Assembly (NCBI RefSeq): GCF_010731775.1
Contig: NZ_AP022590.1
Coordinates: 4,650,001-4,714,000, forward strand
DNA length: 64,000 nucleotides
Direction: 5' to 3'
DNA from: Mycobacterium mantenii
GTDB lineage: Bacteria > Actinomycetota > Actinomycetes > Mycobacteriales > Mycobacteriaceae
Shown: positions 8,788-16,810 of the stretch, one piece after another
Numbering within the stretch: position 1 is the stretch's first letter
Layout of the letters: each line of letters starts with the position of its first letter
Notes under the pieces: model-generated
What the model was told of the DNA's origin: nothing
The model's database searches: none
The model's input: only the letters and a program-made list of their open reading frames with translations
Position numbers and translations under genes: made by a program

Positions 8788-10281
8788 TTGAATCGCGCAC
8801 CGCTGAGCGCCGACGTCGTCGACACCCGGGCGATGCTGGAGGCGGCGGCCGCCGTCCACGGGGATGTCGAGGCGTATGTCGAGCCTGGGGCGCGAATCAC
8901 GTTCGCGGAGTGGATCGGCCGGGCCCGAAGCGTGGCCACCCAGTTCGCCGACCTCGGCGTCGGCAAGGGCGACGTGGTGACGCTGTGGCTGCCATCGGGC
9001 GTCGACTATGCGACGTGCTACGCCGCCGCAGCGATGATCGGTGCGATCACCACCGGACTGAACCCGCGGCTCGGTCGTAGAGAGACCGAATTGATTCTGC
9101 AGCAAGCGGATCCAGCGCTCATTGTCGCCGACGAGCATCTCGGTGCGCTACCCGACACCGGGCACCGGCTGCTGTCGCGGGATGCGCTGTGCAGCGACAC
9201 GTCGCGATCGGCACCACCTGCCGTGGAGCTCAACCGTCGGGACCTGGTTGCGTTGATCTTCACCAGCGGAACGACCGGTACGCCGAAGGGCGCGGCCTTC
9301 GATGCCGACCGATTGGCTGCGGGTGCGGCAGCGTCAGGCGTGATGAGCGCGCCCTACGATAGGCGCCTCACGTCGACGCCGTTTTCGCATGCGGGCTACA
9401 TGTTCAAGCTCTGGGATCAGTTGGTGTGGGGCAGCACGCTGGTGGTGCCACCGGCGCCGTGGTCGGCCCAGGGCATGTTCGACGTGCTCCGCGACGAGCG
9501 GGTGACCGTGGCGGGTGCAGTGCCGACCCAGTGGGCCAAGCTGCTCGATGTTGGTGGCGTGAGCCCGCAGGCGTTGCCGCACTTGCGGATTGGGGTGGTG
9601 GCCACCGCTCCGGCACCGCCGGAACTGGTCCGGCGGGTCGCGGAGGGTATCGGGGTTCCGCTGGTCGTGCGGTACGCGATGACCGAGTGTCCGACCATCT
9701 GCGGCACCGAACCGAACGATGCCCCCGAGATTCAGTTCCGCACCGTGGGGCAGCCCGCCGCGGGCATGGACGTAAGGATCGGAGCCGACGGCGTGGTCGA
9801 GGTGAGCGGCCCGTGTGTGATGCGGGGCTACTGGCGTAACCCGAAACTCACCGCCGAGGTGCTGCGCGACGGTTGGCTGCGTACCGGCGATGTCGGCACC
9901 CTCGACGCCGACGGCAACCTCACCCTCGTCGGGCGCAGCGGTGACATGTACATCCGCGGTGGCTACAACGTCCACCCCGGCGAGGTGGAGCGGGCGCTGT
10001 CCGATCATGCCGCCGTGAAACATGCTGCAGTCGTGGGCTGCTCGGCCCCGGTGATCGGAGAGATCGGCGTCGCGTGCGTCGTGCCTGCGGACGCCGCCAG
10101 GCCGCCGACGCTGGCCGAGTTGCGGACTTACGTGGCGGACGAACTGGCCGACTACAAGGCGCCCGATGAGCTCCTCATCGTAGACGAGCTGCCGTTGACA
10201 CCCATGCTCAAGCCGGACCGACGTGCTTTGCGCGAGCTGATCGCGTTGCGCGATAGGGACATTGAACGTCGAGCCGTTTGA
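8788..10281 (+). CDS. Acyl-CoA ligase (AMP-forming, FadD-like)
   Basis: This 497-residue adenylate-forming enzyme should convert a carboxylic acid, ATP and CoA to the acyl-CoA. The P-loop FTSGTTGTPKG is intact, followed by GWLRTGDVG and RSGDMYIRGGYNVHPGEVE. The C-terminal catalytic loop reads TPMLKPDR: the Lys is kept, but the usual Gly before it is Leu. The frame begins with TTG directly abutting the previous stop, with GAGGAG about eight bases upstream; no better ATG or GTG gives a full N-terminus, so TTG is taken as the start. It is the last gene of the 5425-10281 run and probably activates the substrate of the neighbouring FadE and aldolase enzymes. Confidence 0.9.
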   Translation: MNRAPLSADVVDTRAMLEAAAAVHGDVEAYVEPGARITFAEWIGRARSVATQFADLGVGKGDVVTLWLPSGVDYATCYAAAAMIGAITTGLNPRLGRRETELILQQADPALIVADEHLGALPDTGHRLLSRDALCSDTSRSAPPAVELNRRDLVALIFTSGTTGTPKGAAFDADRLAAGAAASGVMSAPYDRRLTSTPFSHAGYMFKLWDQLVWGSTLVVPPAPWSAQGMFDVLRDERVTVAGAVPTQWAKLLDVGGVSPQALPHLRIGVVATAPAPPELVRRVAEGIGVPLVVRYAMTECPTICGTEPNDAPEIQFRTVGQPAAGMDVRIGADGVVEVSGPCVMRGYWRNPKLTAEVLRDGWLRTGDVGTLDADGNLTLVGRSGDMYIRGGYNVHPGEVERALSDHAAVKHAAVVGCSAPVIGEIGVACVVPADAARPPTLAELRTYVADELADYKAPDELLIVDELPLTPMLKPDRRALRELIALRDRDIERRAV

Positions 10282-10331
10282 CCTCATCGATATGGGGAGA
10301 GATCGTGACCCTGCGCGCTGCGGTCAGGCTC

Positions 10332-10363
10332 CGCAAGACTAATGCATTGACATTAATCTTGCG
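10332..10363. promoter_or_regulatory. R3 operator: long inverted repeat around TAATG-N6-CATTA
   Basis: A 32-base imperfect palindrome lies upstream of the CoA-transferase gene. The outer arms are CGCAAGA (10332-10338) and TCTTGCG (10357-10363); the inner arms are TAATG (10340-10344) and CATTA (10351-10355). The inner core recurs upstream of the TetR gene at 13709-13724. There is no T-run, so an operator is more likely than a terminator. Confidence 0.7.
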
Positions 10364-10437
10364 CGCTGCAATGCTGGCGTGGCGTGCGTCACAGCACGTC
10401 GTGACCAGACCTGCCAGCACACACCGTAGGAGCGAAC

Positions 10438-12885
10438 ATGCCGGAAGCCGCAGCGGCGTCGGACGCCCCGCTGGCCGGCCTCGTGGTGGTCGACCTCTCG
10501 ACGACTCTGCCGGGAGCGCAGGCGACGCAGTTCCTTGCCGACTGCGGCGCCGAGGTGATCATGGTCGAGCCGCCGGACGGTAGTCCGCTGCGCCAGCTCG
10601 CGGGCTGGCCCGCCCTGCTCCGCGGCAAGCGCAGCGTGACGTTGGACCTGCATGACGACGCTGATCTGGAGCGGCTGCGTGCTCTGTTGCGCCGCGCCGA
10701 TGTCATGGTGAACACGATGCGGCCGACCACGGCCGCGCGCGTCGGACTAACCGGCGAGGCGCTGTCGCACGCCTATCCACGACTCGTCGCAGCGACGATC
10801 ACCGGCTGGGGGTCGACCGGGCCGTTCCGTGACTACAAGGGCTGGGAAGCCCTGGTGATGGCGAAGACCGGTGTCATGCACGAGAAGCGCGGATTGACGA
10901 GCAGGCCGGGACCGGCTTTCATCACGTTCTCCTACGCTTCGTGGGGAGCCGCGCACGCCGCTGTGCAGGGCGTGCTCGCCGCGCTCCTAGAGCGGGAGAG
11001 CAGCGGGCGCGGCCAAACCGTCGAAACCAACCTGGTCACCGGGATGGGTTCGATGGATCCGTACAACTGGTTCTACGAGATGGTGCTCGAACGGTATCCG
11101 GGCGCCTTCGAACCCATGGACGCCGCCTACGACGATCGGGGTCGGCCGCAGGCCTACCTCATCTACGCGCTGCTGGTGTGTCCGACGAAGGACGGTCGCT
11201 GGCTGCAATTCGCTCAGGTGTCGCCCAAGCTGATCGGCGCGTGGCTCACCGAACTGGACTTGCTGAAGGAGCTCGGCGACCCGAAGTGGCAGGGCTTTCC
11301 GATGCTGCCGACTCCGGAACTGCGTACCGAGTGGTGGGACATGATGATCGAGCGGGTGGGCGCCCGCACCCTCGCCGAATGGCAGCAGGCCATGACCGAG
11401 AACCTCGACCTGAGCGGGGAACTGTTCCGGAGTCCCGTGAACTCGCTCGACCACCCGCAGACCGCTCACGAAGGCCGCGCCGCCACCGTCATCGACCCTG
11501 ACCTCGGACCGGTCCGCCAACCGTCGACCCTCATCCATGCCGGCGGCAAGCCACTGACCCAGCTTCGGCCGGCACCGCGCATCGGCGAGCACAACGACGT
11601 CGTGTCGTTCGCGGCCGCCGACGCCGATGGGGCCGGCGTGAGCTCCGACGACCCGCCGTTGAAGGGTGTGACGGTGCTGGAGTTCGGCAGCATGTTCGCC
11701 GGACCGTACGGCGCGACGCTGCTGACCGACCTGGGCGCCCGTGTGATCAAGGTCGAGCCGCTGGACGGCGACAACATTCGCAACTTGGTCGCATTTCCTG
11801 AGGCGGGCGGTGCAAAGGTGTTGCAGGGCAAGGAAAGTGTCGCGATCGACTTCACTAAGCCCGAAGGCCTTGAATTGGTGTACGAACTGGCCAAGCGGTC
11901 CGACATCGTGCTGCAGTGCTTCCGGGGCAAAGCTGCCGAGCGCGCGAAGATCGACGAGGCGTCACTCAAGGCGGTCAACCCGGATTTAGCGTTCGTGACG
12001 ACCTCGGGTTACGGGGTCGACGGCCCGTTCGCGCACCGCGCGGCCTATGCGCCGTCGGTCGGTGCGGCATCCGGGCTCGCGCTGGTCGATAGCAACGACA
12101 CGGGCGAGCCGGCCACCGACTTGGATGACCTGCACCGCAGGGCGGTTCGACTCCACGCGGGCGGGGCGGTTCCCGCCGTGCAATCCGACGGTATCGCCGC
12201 GCACGGTGTGGGTTCGGCGCTGCTCGTTGCGTTGTACGCCAAGCGTCGCGGCAAGACGCTGACGAACGTGGTGACGACCATGCTCGGGACCGTTCAGCAG
12301 GCAATGATCGCGTACAACGCGAGCTATGCATCCCGTCCCGCCGAGACGGCCGCCGACGAACAGTTCTTCGGTATGAATGCCCTGTACCGGATGTACCGCG
12401 CGGCAGACGGTTACGTCTTTCTCGCTGCGCCATTGCCGCGCGAATGGCCGGCGCTGACGAAGGCGATGTCGCCCTACGTCGACTTGCACGCCGATGAGCG
12501 CTTTGCCGATGCCGAATCTCGCGCGCAGCACGACGACGAGCTAATTGCTGCATTGACAACCGTTTTCGCCAGTAAGACCAAGCTGGAGTGGGAGCACGAA
12601 CTGTCCGCCCAGGATGTCGGCTGCGTCGAGGTCGTGGAGGCCAATTCCGAATTGGTGCTGCAAACTGATCCGTATTACGAAGCCGGCTATGCCGTGGACG
12701 CCTACAGCCCGATCTTCGAAGAGCACCGCCGGCTCGCCCCGTTGTGCCGGTTCTCCCGCTCACGCACCCTGGCCGACGCGGGATGCACCATCGGGCAGCA
12801 CACCGAGGCGGTGCTACGCGAAATCGGGCTGGACGACGCCACAATCGCCGACCTGAGGGCAACGGAGATCGTGGGCGGCGGCTGA
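10438..12885 (+). CDS. Tandem class III (CaiB/BaiF family) CoA transferase, two fused domains
   Basis: This 815-residue protein consists of two consecutive class III CoA-transferase domains, roughly residues 10-395 and 405-810; each begins with the LxGlxVvdl...GPyaTllLaDlGAeVikVEPP pattern. These enzymes move CoA between acids through an aspartyl-CoA thioester. In domain 2 the expected Asp is present (AVQSDGIAAHG). In domain 1 the same place reads FSYASWGAAHA, so the Asp appears to be Ser and this half may be structural. Single-domain members normally dimerise as interlocked rings, so the fusion may act as an internal pseudo-dimer. The ATG has TAGGAG upstream. It stands alone after an R3 operator and converges on the TetR gene. 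Confidence 0.88.
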   Translation: MPEAAAASDAPLAGLVVVDLSTTLPGAQATQFLADCGAEVIMVEPPDGSPLRQLAGWPALLRGKRSVTLDLHDDADLERLRALLRRADVMVNTMRPTTAARVGLTGEALSHAYPRLVAATITGWGSTGPFRDYKGWEALVMAKTGVMHEKRGLTSRPGPAFITFSYASWGAAHAAVQGVLAALLERESSGRGQTVETNLVTGMGSMDPYNWFYEMVLERYPGAFEPMDAAYDDRGRPQAYLIYALLVCPTKDGRWLQFAQVSPKLIGAWLTELDLLKELGDPKWQGFPMLPTPELRTEWWDMMIERVGARTLAEWQQAMTENLDLSGELFRSPVNSLDHPQTAHEGRAATVIDPDLGPVRQPSTLIHAGGKPLTQLRPAPRIGEHNDVVSFAAADADGAGVSSDDPPLKGVTVLEFGSMFAGPYGATLLTDLGARVIKVEPLDGDNIRNLVAFPEAGGAKVLQGKESVAIDFTKPEGLELVYELAKRSDIVLQCFRGKAAERAKIDEASLKAVNPDLAFVTTSGYGVDGPFAHRAAYAPSVGAASGLALVDSNDTGEPATDLDDLHRRAVRLHAGGAVPAVQSDGIAAHGVGSALLVALYAKRRGKTLTNVVTTMLGTVQQAMIAYNASYASRPAETAADEQFFGMNALYRMYRAADGYVFLAAPLPREWPALTKAMSPYVDLHADERFADAESRAQHDDELIAALTTVFASKTKLEWEHELSAQDVGCVEVVEANSELVLQTDPYYEAGYAVDAYSPIFEEHRRLAPLCRFSRSRTLADAGCTIGQHTEAVLREIGLDDATIADLRATEIVGGG

Positions 12886-12904
12886 CCTTCCCGTCACCTT
12901 CTCG

Positions 12905-12966
12905 CGCGAGCAGACGCAAAATCTCCTTCGCCTCGGCGTGTCGCGGTAATTATGCGTCTGCTTGCG
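12905..12966. repeat. Long-armed inverted repeat between convergent genes (terminator-like)
   Basis: CGCGAGCAGACGCA (12905-12918) and TGCGTCTGCTTGCG (12953-12966) pair over 14 bases with one G-T mismatch. The 34-base loop also contains pairable GC. It fills the gap between the CoA-transferase and TetR stops, so it could stop transcription in both directions. The arms also look like a dispersed intergenic element. Confidence 0.55.
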
Positions 12967-12977
12967 AGGAGGGGGGA

Positions 12978-13652
12978 TCAGTGGTCGTCGGCGATCAGCG
13001 CCCGCGTTTCGTACGACACCGGCGCCGTCAGCATGCCGACCCAGGTGTCGACGTAATTGTGCAGCTGCGCTTCGCTGAGGCCATGGCCGGCGCGGGCGGC
13101 GGCGGCCAGCACGTTGACCAGGCTGATGTACAGCTGAAATGTCCGGCCACGCCGGATTCGCTCGGGCAGGTCCTGCAGCGCGGCGTCGACCAGTTCCTCC
13201 AGCTTCTCCTGCGTCCAATCGTCGTCGACGTGATCCGGCCAGTATTCGCTGCGAGCCCGCGGATCCTCGGCAAGCCGGGCCAGGAAGGGCGCGAACATCT
13301 CGCCCGCGGCGATGCTGTTGGCCAGTGGGCGCACCAGCAGCCACACCACCGCGCGGGGATCCGCCTCCTTGCCTTCCTCGCGCATGCTCGCGAGCATTTC
13401 CCGGCGATCAGACCCGAGTGACGCTTGGCGGTAGGAGATCAGCGCACGGATCAGACCGTCGCGGGAGCCGAAGTGATAGCGGATCACCGAGGTGTTGGAC
13501 TGCCCGGCGGCTTGCTGAATCTCGCGCAGCGTGACGGCCTCGATACCCCGGGTGGCGAACAGCCGCTCTGCGACCTCCATCAACATCACGCGGGTCGATT
13601 CGCCCGAGGCATTTCGCCGGCGTGACCCAGCCGCCGATTCAGTGCTCGTCAT
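12978..13652 (-). CDS. TetR/AcrR-family transcriptional regulator (candidate R3 regulator)
   Basis: This 224-residue TetR regulator has its helix-turn-helix at about residues 22-65 (LMEVAERLFATRGIEAVTL, REIQQAAGQSNTSVIRYHF), followed by a helical ligand domain. The ATG at 13652 is preceded by GAGGAGG, which decides against the in-frame ATG four codons earlier. The gene is divergent from the amidohydrolase operon, and the shared gap holds a TAATGC-N4-GCATTA palindrome. The same core lies in front of the CoA-transferase gene that converges on this regulator. The simplest model is a repressor of itself, the amidohydrolase operon and the CoA transferase, relieved by a CoA ester or acid. The ligand is unknown. 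Confidence 0.88.
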   Translation of the reverse strand: MTSTESAAGSRRRNASGESTRVMLMEVAERLFATRGIEAVTLREIQQAAGQSNTSVIRYHFGSRDGLIRALISYRQASLGSDRREMLASMREEGKEADPRAVVWLLVRPLANSIAAGEMFAPFLARLAEDPRARSEYWPDHVDDDWTQEKLEELVDAALQDLPERIRRGRTFQLYISLVNVLAAAARAGHGLSEAQLHNYVDTWVGMLTAPVSYETRALIADDH

Positions 13653-13699
13653 GGACCTCCTCACGGGTCGCCTCAGTTTTACCGGTAGGGCAGCCTCAA

Positions 13700-13733
13700 C
13701 AGAAATAATAATGCCGCTGCATTAGAAAGTCTG
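13700..13733. promoter_or_regulatory. R3 operator: TAATGC-N4-GCATTA in divergent promoter
   Basis: TAATGCCGCTGCATTA (13709-13724) is a 16-base palindrome. Outer arms CAGA (13700-13703) and TCTG (13730-13733) share the same centre. It lies between the TetR start (13652) and the amidohydrolase start (13791) and matches the core at 10340-10355. Confidence 0.75.
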
Positions 13734-13790
13734 GACTTCCGGGCGTTCGGCTGGCATCATTCGGGTGAGCAATCGGACCGCGGAGGGCCA

Positions 13791-14927
13791 ATGAGCATGA
13801 TCTGGACGAATTCGGGTGACTCGCACTTCCTGGAACCCGACGACCTATGGCAGTCCCGGTTGCCGAAGGCGCTCGCCGACCTGACGCCGCACGCCGAGAA
13901 GGATCCCGACGGCGAGTACGAGACCGTCTCGGTCGACGGACAGATCTTTCGGCGCAAGCTGCCGTCGTCGGCGATGGAGGCCTTCATCGAGGAAAGCATG
14001 AAGCCGCAAGGCATCCGCGACGCCAAGGCACGGCTGGGGGACTTGGACAAAGAGGGTGTCTGGGGTGAGGTCATCTTCCCGTCGCTGGGCATGTGGGCGT
14101 CGACATTTCGCACCCCTGAACTACTCAAGGCATGCATGCGCGCCAGCAACGAGTGGGCGCTCGAGGAGATCTGCGCGGTGTCGCCGCGCTATGTGGTGAC
14201 CGCCCAGGTGTCGACACTGATCGTCGAGGACGCCGTCGAGGAATTGCATTGGGCCGCAGGCGAAGGCTTCAAGGCGGTGTTCTTGCCGACCACGCCGCAT
14301 CCGAGCGCCCCGGACTGGCATCGCAAGGAGTGGGAGCCGTTCTGGGCGGCGGCCGAAGAAGCCGGCATGGTGGTCGCGTTTCACATCGGCACCGATCCGG
14401 TCGACATGACCGTCGGTGGCGCGTCGGGCGGAGCGGGGATGGTGTACCGCGGGCCGGGCGGAGCGGTGATGAACTACGCCGAGACCACGTTCTCCGGACA
14501 GCGGGCGGCGATGAAGATGGTCGCCTCCGGCGCACTGGACCGCCACCCCGACCTTCGGGTGCTGATCTCCGAAGGCGGTGCCACCTGGGTGCCGTTCCTC
14601 GGTGACCGGATGGTCGAGGGCTACCGCCAACACCATATGGCGGTGCGGCCCAAGCTGACTCGTAGTCCCAAGGAAATCCTCTATACCCAGGTGTATGCGT
14701 CTTTCCAGCATGACGAGACCGCGGTCGCAGCCTACGAGCACATGGGCTACAAGAACGTGATGTTCGGCAGCGACTACCCGCACATGGAAGGCACTTTCGG
14801 CCACACCCAGGACACCCTGAAGGGGCTGTTCGACGGGGTGGGCGACGAGACCCGGCTGCGCATCACCCAGGGCACTTTCTACGAGCTGTTCCCCGATGTG
14901 CCGCCCATCCCAGCCGAAAAGTTCTGA
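13791..14927 (+). CDS. Amidohydrolase-2 family metal-dependent hydrolase/decarboxylase
   Basis: This 378-residue TIM-barrel protein belongs to the amidohydrolase-related (ACMSD-like) group. The N-terminal metal motif is D10-S-H12 in SGDSHFLEP; later landmarks are VAFHIGTD (His), LRVLISEGGATWVPF and the C-terminal MFGSDYPHMEG, whose Asp is the expected metal or catalytic residue. Family reactions include decarboxylation and C-C or C-N hydrolysis of ring-derived acids. It opens an operon with a thiolase homologue, a DUF35 protein, a small protein and a mycofactocin-type SDR, which suggests hydrolysis or decarboxylation of a CoA-linked cyclic intermediate. The ATG follows CGGAGGG. Regulation by the divergent TetR is likely. 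Confidence 0.88.
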   Translation: MSMIWTNSGDSHFLEPDDLWQSRLPKALADLTPHAEKDPDGEYETVSVDGQIFRRKLPSSAMEAFIEESMKPQGIRDAKARLGDLDKEGVWGEVIFPSLGMWASTFRTPELLKACMRASNEWALEEICAVSPRYVVTAQVSTLIVEDAVEELHWAAGEGFKAVFLPTTPHPSAPDWHRKEWEPFWAAAEEAGMVVAFHIGTDPVDMTVGGASGGAGMVYRGPGGAVMNYAETTFSGQRAAMKMVASGALDRHPDLRVLISEGGATWVPFLGDRMVEGYRQHHMAVRPKLTRSPKEILYTQVYASFQHDETAVAAYEHMGYKNVMFGSDYPHMEGTFGHTQDTLKGLFDGVGDETRLRITQGTFYELFPDVPPIPAEKF

Positions 14928-14931
14928 GCGC

Positions 14932-16131
14932 GTGGCTAGTTCGTCCGGGCTGCGCGACGTCGCGGTCGTGGGTGTCGGCGCCACACCCTATTACAAACGC
15001 GGCGGATCATTGCCGAAGTCGATTACCGAGTTGGCCGGCGAGGCCATCCTGGCTGCGTGCGAGGATGCCGGCCTTCCCGTGACCGACGTCGACGGCTTCG
15101 CTTACTACTCGGGCGCCAGCGCGGGCTACACCGAGAAGATGGACACCGCCGACTTCGTGGAAACGCTTGGGATTCCGGAAGTTCGCTTTACCGCCGCACT
15201 GACCTCTGGCGGCGGTGGCTCGGCAGGCGCGATCGGGTTGGCCCGAGCCGCCATCGTCGCCGGCGATGCCTCGGTGGTCGTGACGGTGATGGCGCTGCAA
15301 CAGTCCAAACAGCGCCTCGGATCGGTGTTTTCGGCGATCGAACCCGATCCGATCAACTCATTCCTGCAGCCGTCCGGGCTCTTCGGGCCCGGCCAGTTGA
15401 TGTCGGTCATGGCTCGTCGACACATGCACCTGTATGGCACCCGTCGCGAAGCGTTCGCCGAGATCGCCCTCTCGACACGGGCTAACGCGACGAATCGGCC
15501 GAAGGCGATGCACCGCGAACCGCTGACGCTTGAGGACTATTTCAACGCTCGGATGATCGCAGAACCGTTGTGCCTCTACGACTTCTGCCAGGAGACAGAC
15601 GGGGCGGTGGCCGTGATCACTACGAGCATGGATCGCGCCAAGGATCTGAAGCAGCCGCCGGTGCCGGTGGTCGCCGCCGCCCACGGTGGTGTGCGCGACT
15701 GGGGCCGGGCCTTCGCGTGGATGGGGATGCCCGACGAATACTTCGCCTCCTCGGGCAACGCGCCCATCGCCAAGCGGCTCTACCAGCAAGCCGGCATCAG
15801 CGCCGACGACATCGACGTCGCGCTGCTCTACGACCACTTCAGCCCGATGGTGTTGATGCAACTCGAGGACTACGGCTTCTGCGACAAGGGGGAGGGCGGC
15901 GCATTCGTTGAAAGCGGAGCGATTCGGTATGACGGCGGCTCGATCCCGGTCAACACCCACGGTGGTCAGCTCTCCGAGGCCTACATCATCGGCATGACCC
16001 ACATCATGGAAGGGGTTGAGCAGATGCGCGGGACCGCCATCAACCAGGTCGCTGACGCCGAACTCGCTCTCGTCACCGGGGGGCCGGCGAGCCTGCCCGT
16101 GAGCGGGCTGATTCTGGGGCACGCCGCATGA
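14932..16131 (+). CDS. Thiolase-fold Ltp2-like protein lacking nucleophilic Cys
   Basis: This 399-residue thiolase homologue has the GTG start at 14932, five bases after the amidohydrolase stop; the earlier in-frame ATG at 14896 lies inside that gene and is rejected. The nucleophile region reads TSGGGGSAGAI with no Cys. Other landmarks are ARRHMHLYGTRREAFAEIAL, VALLYDHFSPMVLMQLEDYGF and NTHGGQLSEAY; the last loop is LALVTGGPAS. It is paired with the DUF35 gene that overlaps its stop (ATGA), as in ChsH2/Ltp2. An aldolase role on a CoA-bound beta-hydroxy intermediate is inferred. Confidence 0.87.
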   Translation: MASSSGLRDVAVVGVGATPYYKRGGSLPKSITELAGEAILAACEDAGLPVTDVDGFAYYSGASAGYTEKMDTADFVETLGIPEVRFTAALTSGGGGSAGAIGLARAAIVAGDASVVVTVMALQQSKQRLGSVFSAIEPDPINSFLQPSGLFGPGQLMSVMARRHMHLYGTRREAFAEIALSTRANATNRPKAMHREPLTLEDYFNARMIAEPLCLYDFCQETDGAVAVITTSMDRAKDLKQPPVPVVAAAHGGVRDWGRAFAWMGMPDEYFASSGNAPIAKRLYQQAGISADDIDVALLYDHFSPMVLMQLEDYGFCDKGEGGAFVESGAIRYDGGSIPVNTHGGQLSEAYIIGMTHIMEGVEQMRGTAINQVADAELALVTGGPASLPVSGLILGHAA

Positions 16132-16577
16132 GTACTGCAGCTGTCACCCTGGCCACCACGATCCCTGGCGAGCACGTGCGGATCGCCGTCAACAAAGACA
16201 CTGAACCGTTCTGGCAGGCCGCTAAGGAGCGGCGGCTGGTGGCGCCACAGTGCGGCGATTGTCAGACCTTCCGCCTGCCACCGACACCGTTCTGCCCCAA
16301 TTGCCAGTCCAAGAACGTGAATTGGGTCGATCTCAGCGGCGACGCGGTGGTCTACAGCTTCGCAGTCGTGCACGGGTTTCCCGGCATGCCGGATCTGGTG
16401 CTGGTGCCAGCGGTCCTTGACCTGCCGGACGCGCCCGGTGCGCGACTGGTCTCCAACATCGTCGACGTCGCACCCACCAACGTCACGATCGGAATGCCTG
16501 TCCGCGTTGACTTCTCACCTATTTCCGACGGCTGGCTGCTGCCCGTCTTCCGGGTCGCCCGTCGGGGCGAGGAGTAA
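16128..16577 (+). CDS. DUF35 OB-fold/Zn-ribbon protein
   Basis: This 149-residue protein has a complete zinc ribbon (QCGDC and FCPNC, 17 residues apart) after an N-terminal helix (EPFWQAAKERRLVAP), then an OB-fold (VVYSFAVVHGF, LVSNIVDVAPTNVTIGMPVRVDF). The ATG overlaps the stop of the thiolase homologue, so the two are probably a ChsH2/Ltp2-type complex. The N-terminal DTEPFWQAAKE segment is typical of DUF35 proteins that bind CoA substrates. Confidence 0.9.
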   Translation: MSTAAVTLATTIPGEHVRIAVNKDTEPFWQAAKERRLVAPQCGDCQTFRLPPTPFCPNCQSKNVNWVDLSGDAVVYSFAVVHGFPGMPDLVLVPAVLDLPDAPGARLVSNIVDVAPTNVTIGMPVRVDFSPISDGWLLPVFRVARRGEE

Positions 16578-16581
16578 CGCC

Positions 16582-16791
16582 GTGTCCGACGACAGCGCCC
16601 TGCACGAGAAACCCCTCGAGTTCCTCACCAGCATCGCCAATACCGGCGGGTCCTGTGACGGCCAGGCGATCCTGCCCGTCAATGGTCACTTCCGGTGCAC
16701 GTGCTCTTGCGGCGACTGGGACGTCGAAGTCGATGATCCGCAGGAAGGACTGCGGCAAGCAAGGATTCACACCGGCAGCGTTGCCGACTGA
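16582..16791 (+). CDS. Small conserved Cys-rich protein (69 aa)
   Basis: A GTG at 16582 with GAGGAG seven bases upstream opens a 69-codon gene inside the operon; a longer upstream frame is an artefact of the DUF35 gene. The centre reads GHFRCTCSCGDWDVEVDD, followed by HTG near the C-terminus. The C-x-C-x-C arrangement with two flanking His could bind a metal. No family is recognised. It sits between the DUF35 and SDR genes with short gaps, so it is probably part of the same pathway. Confidence 0.72.
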   Translation: MSDDSALHEKPLEFLTSIANTGGSCDGQAILPVNGHFRCTCSCGDWDVEVDDPQEGLRQARIHTGSVAD

Positions 16792-16810
16792 AACAAGAGG
16801 AGCCAAATCC

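Noticed and set aside
10388..10405. GTCAC and GTGAC half-sites before the CoA-transferase gene
   Set aside because: The arms are only five bases, the spacing is eight and there is no second copy elsewhere; chance is likely.
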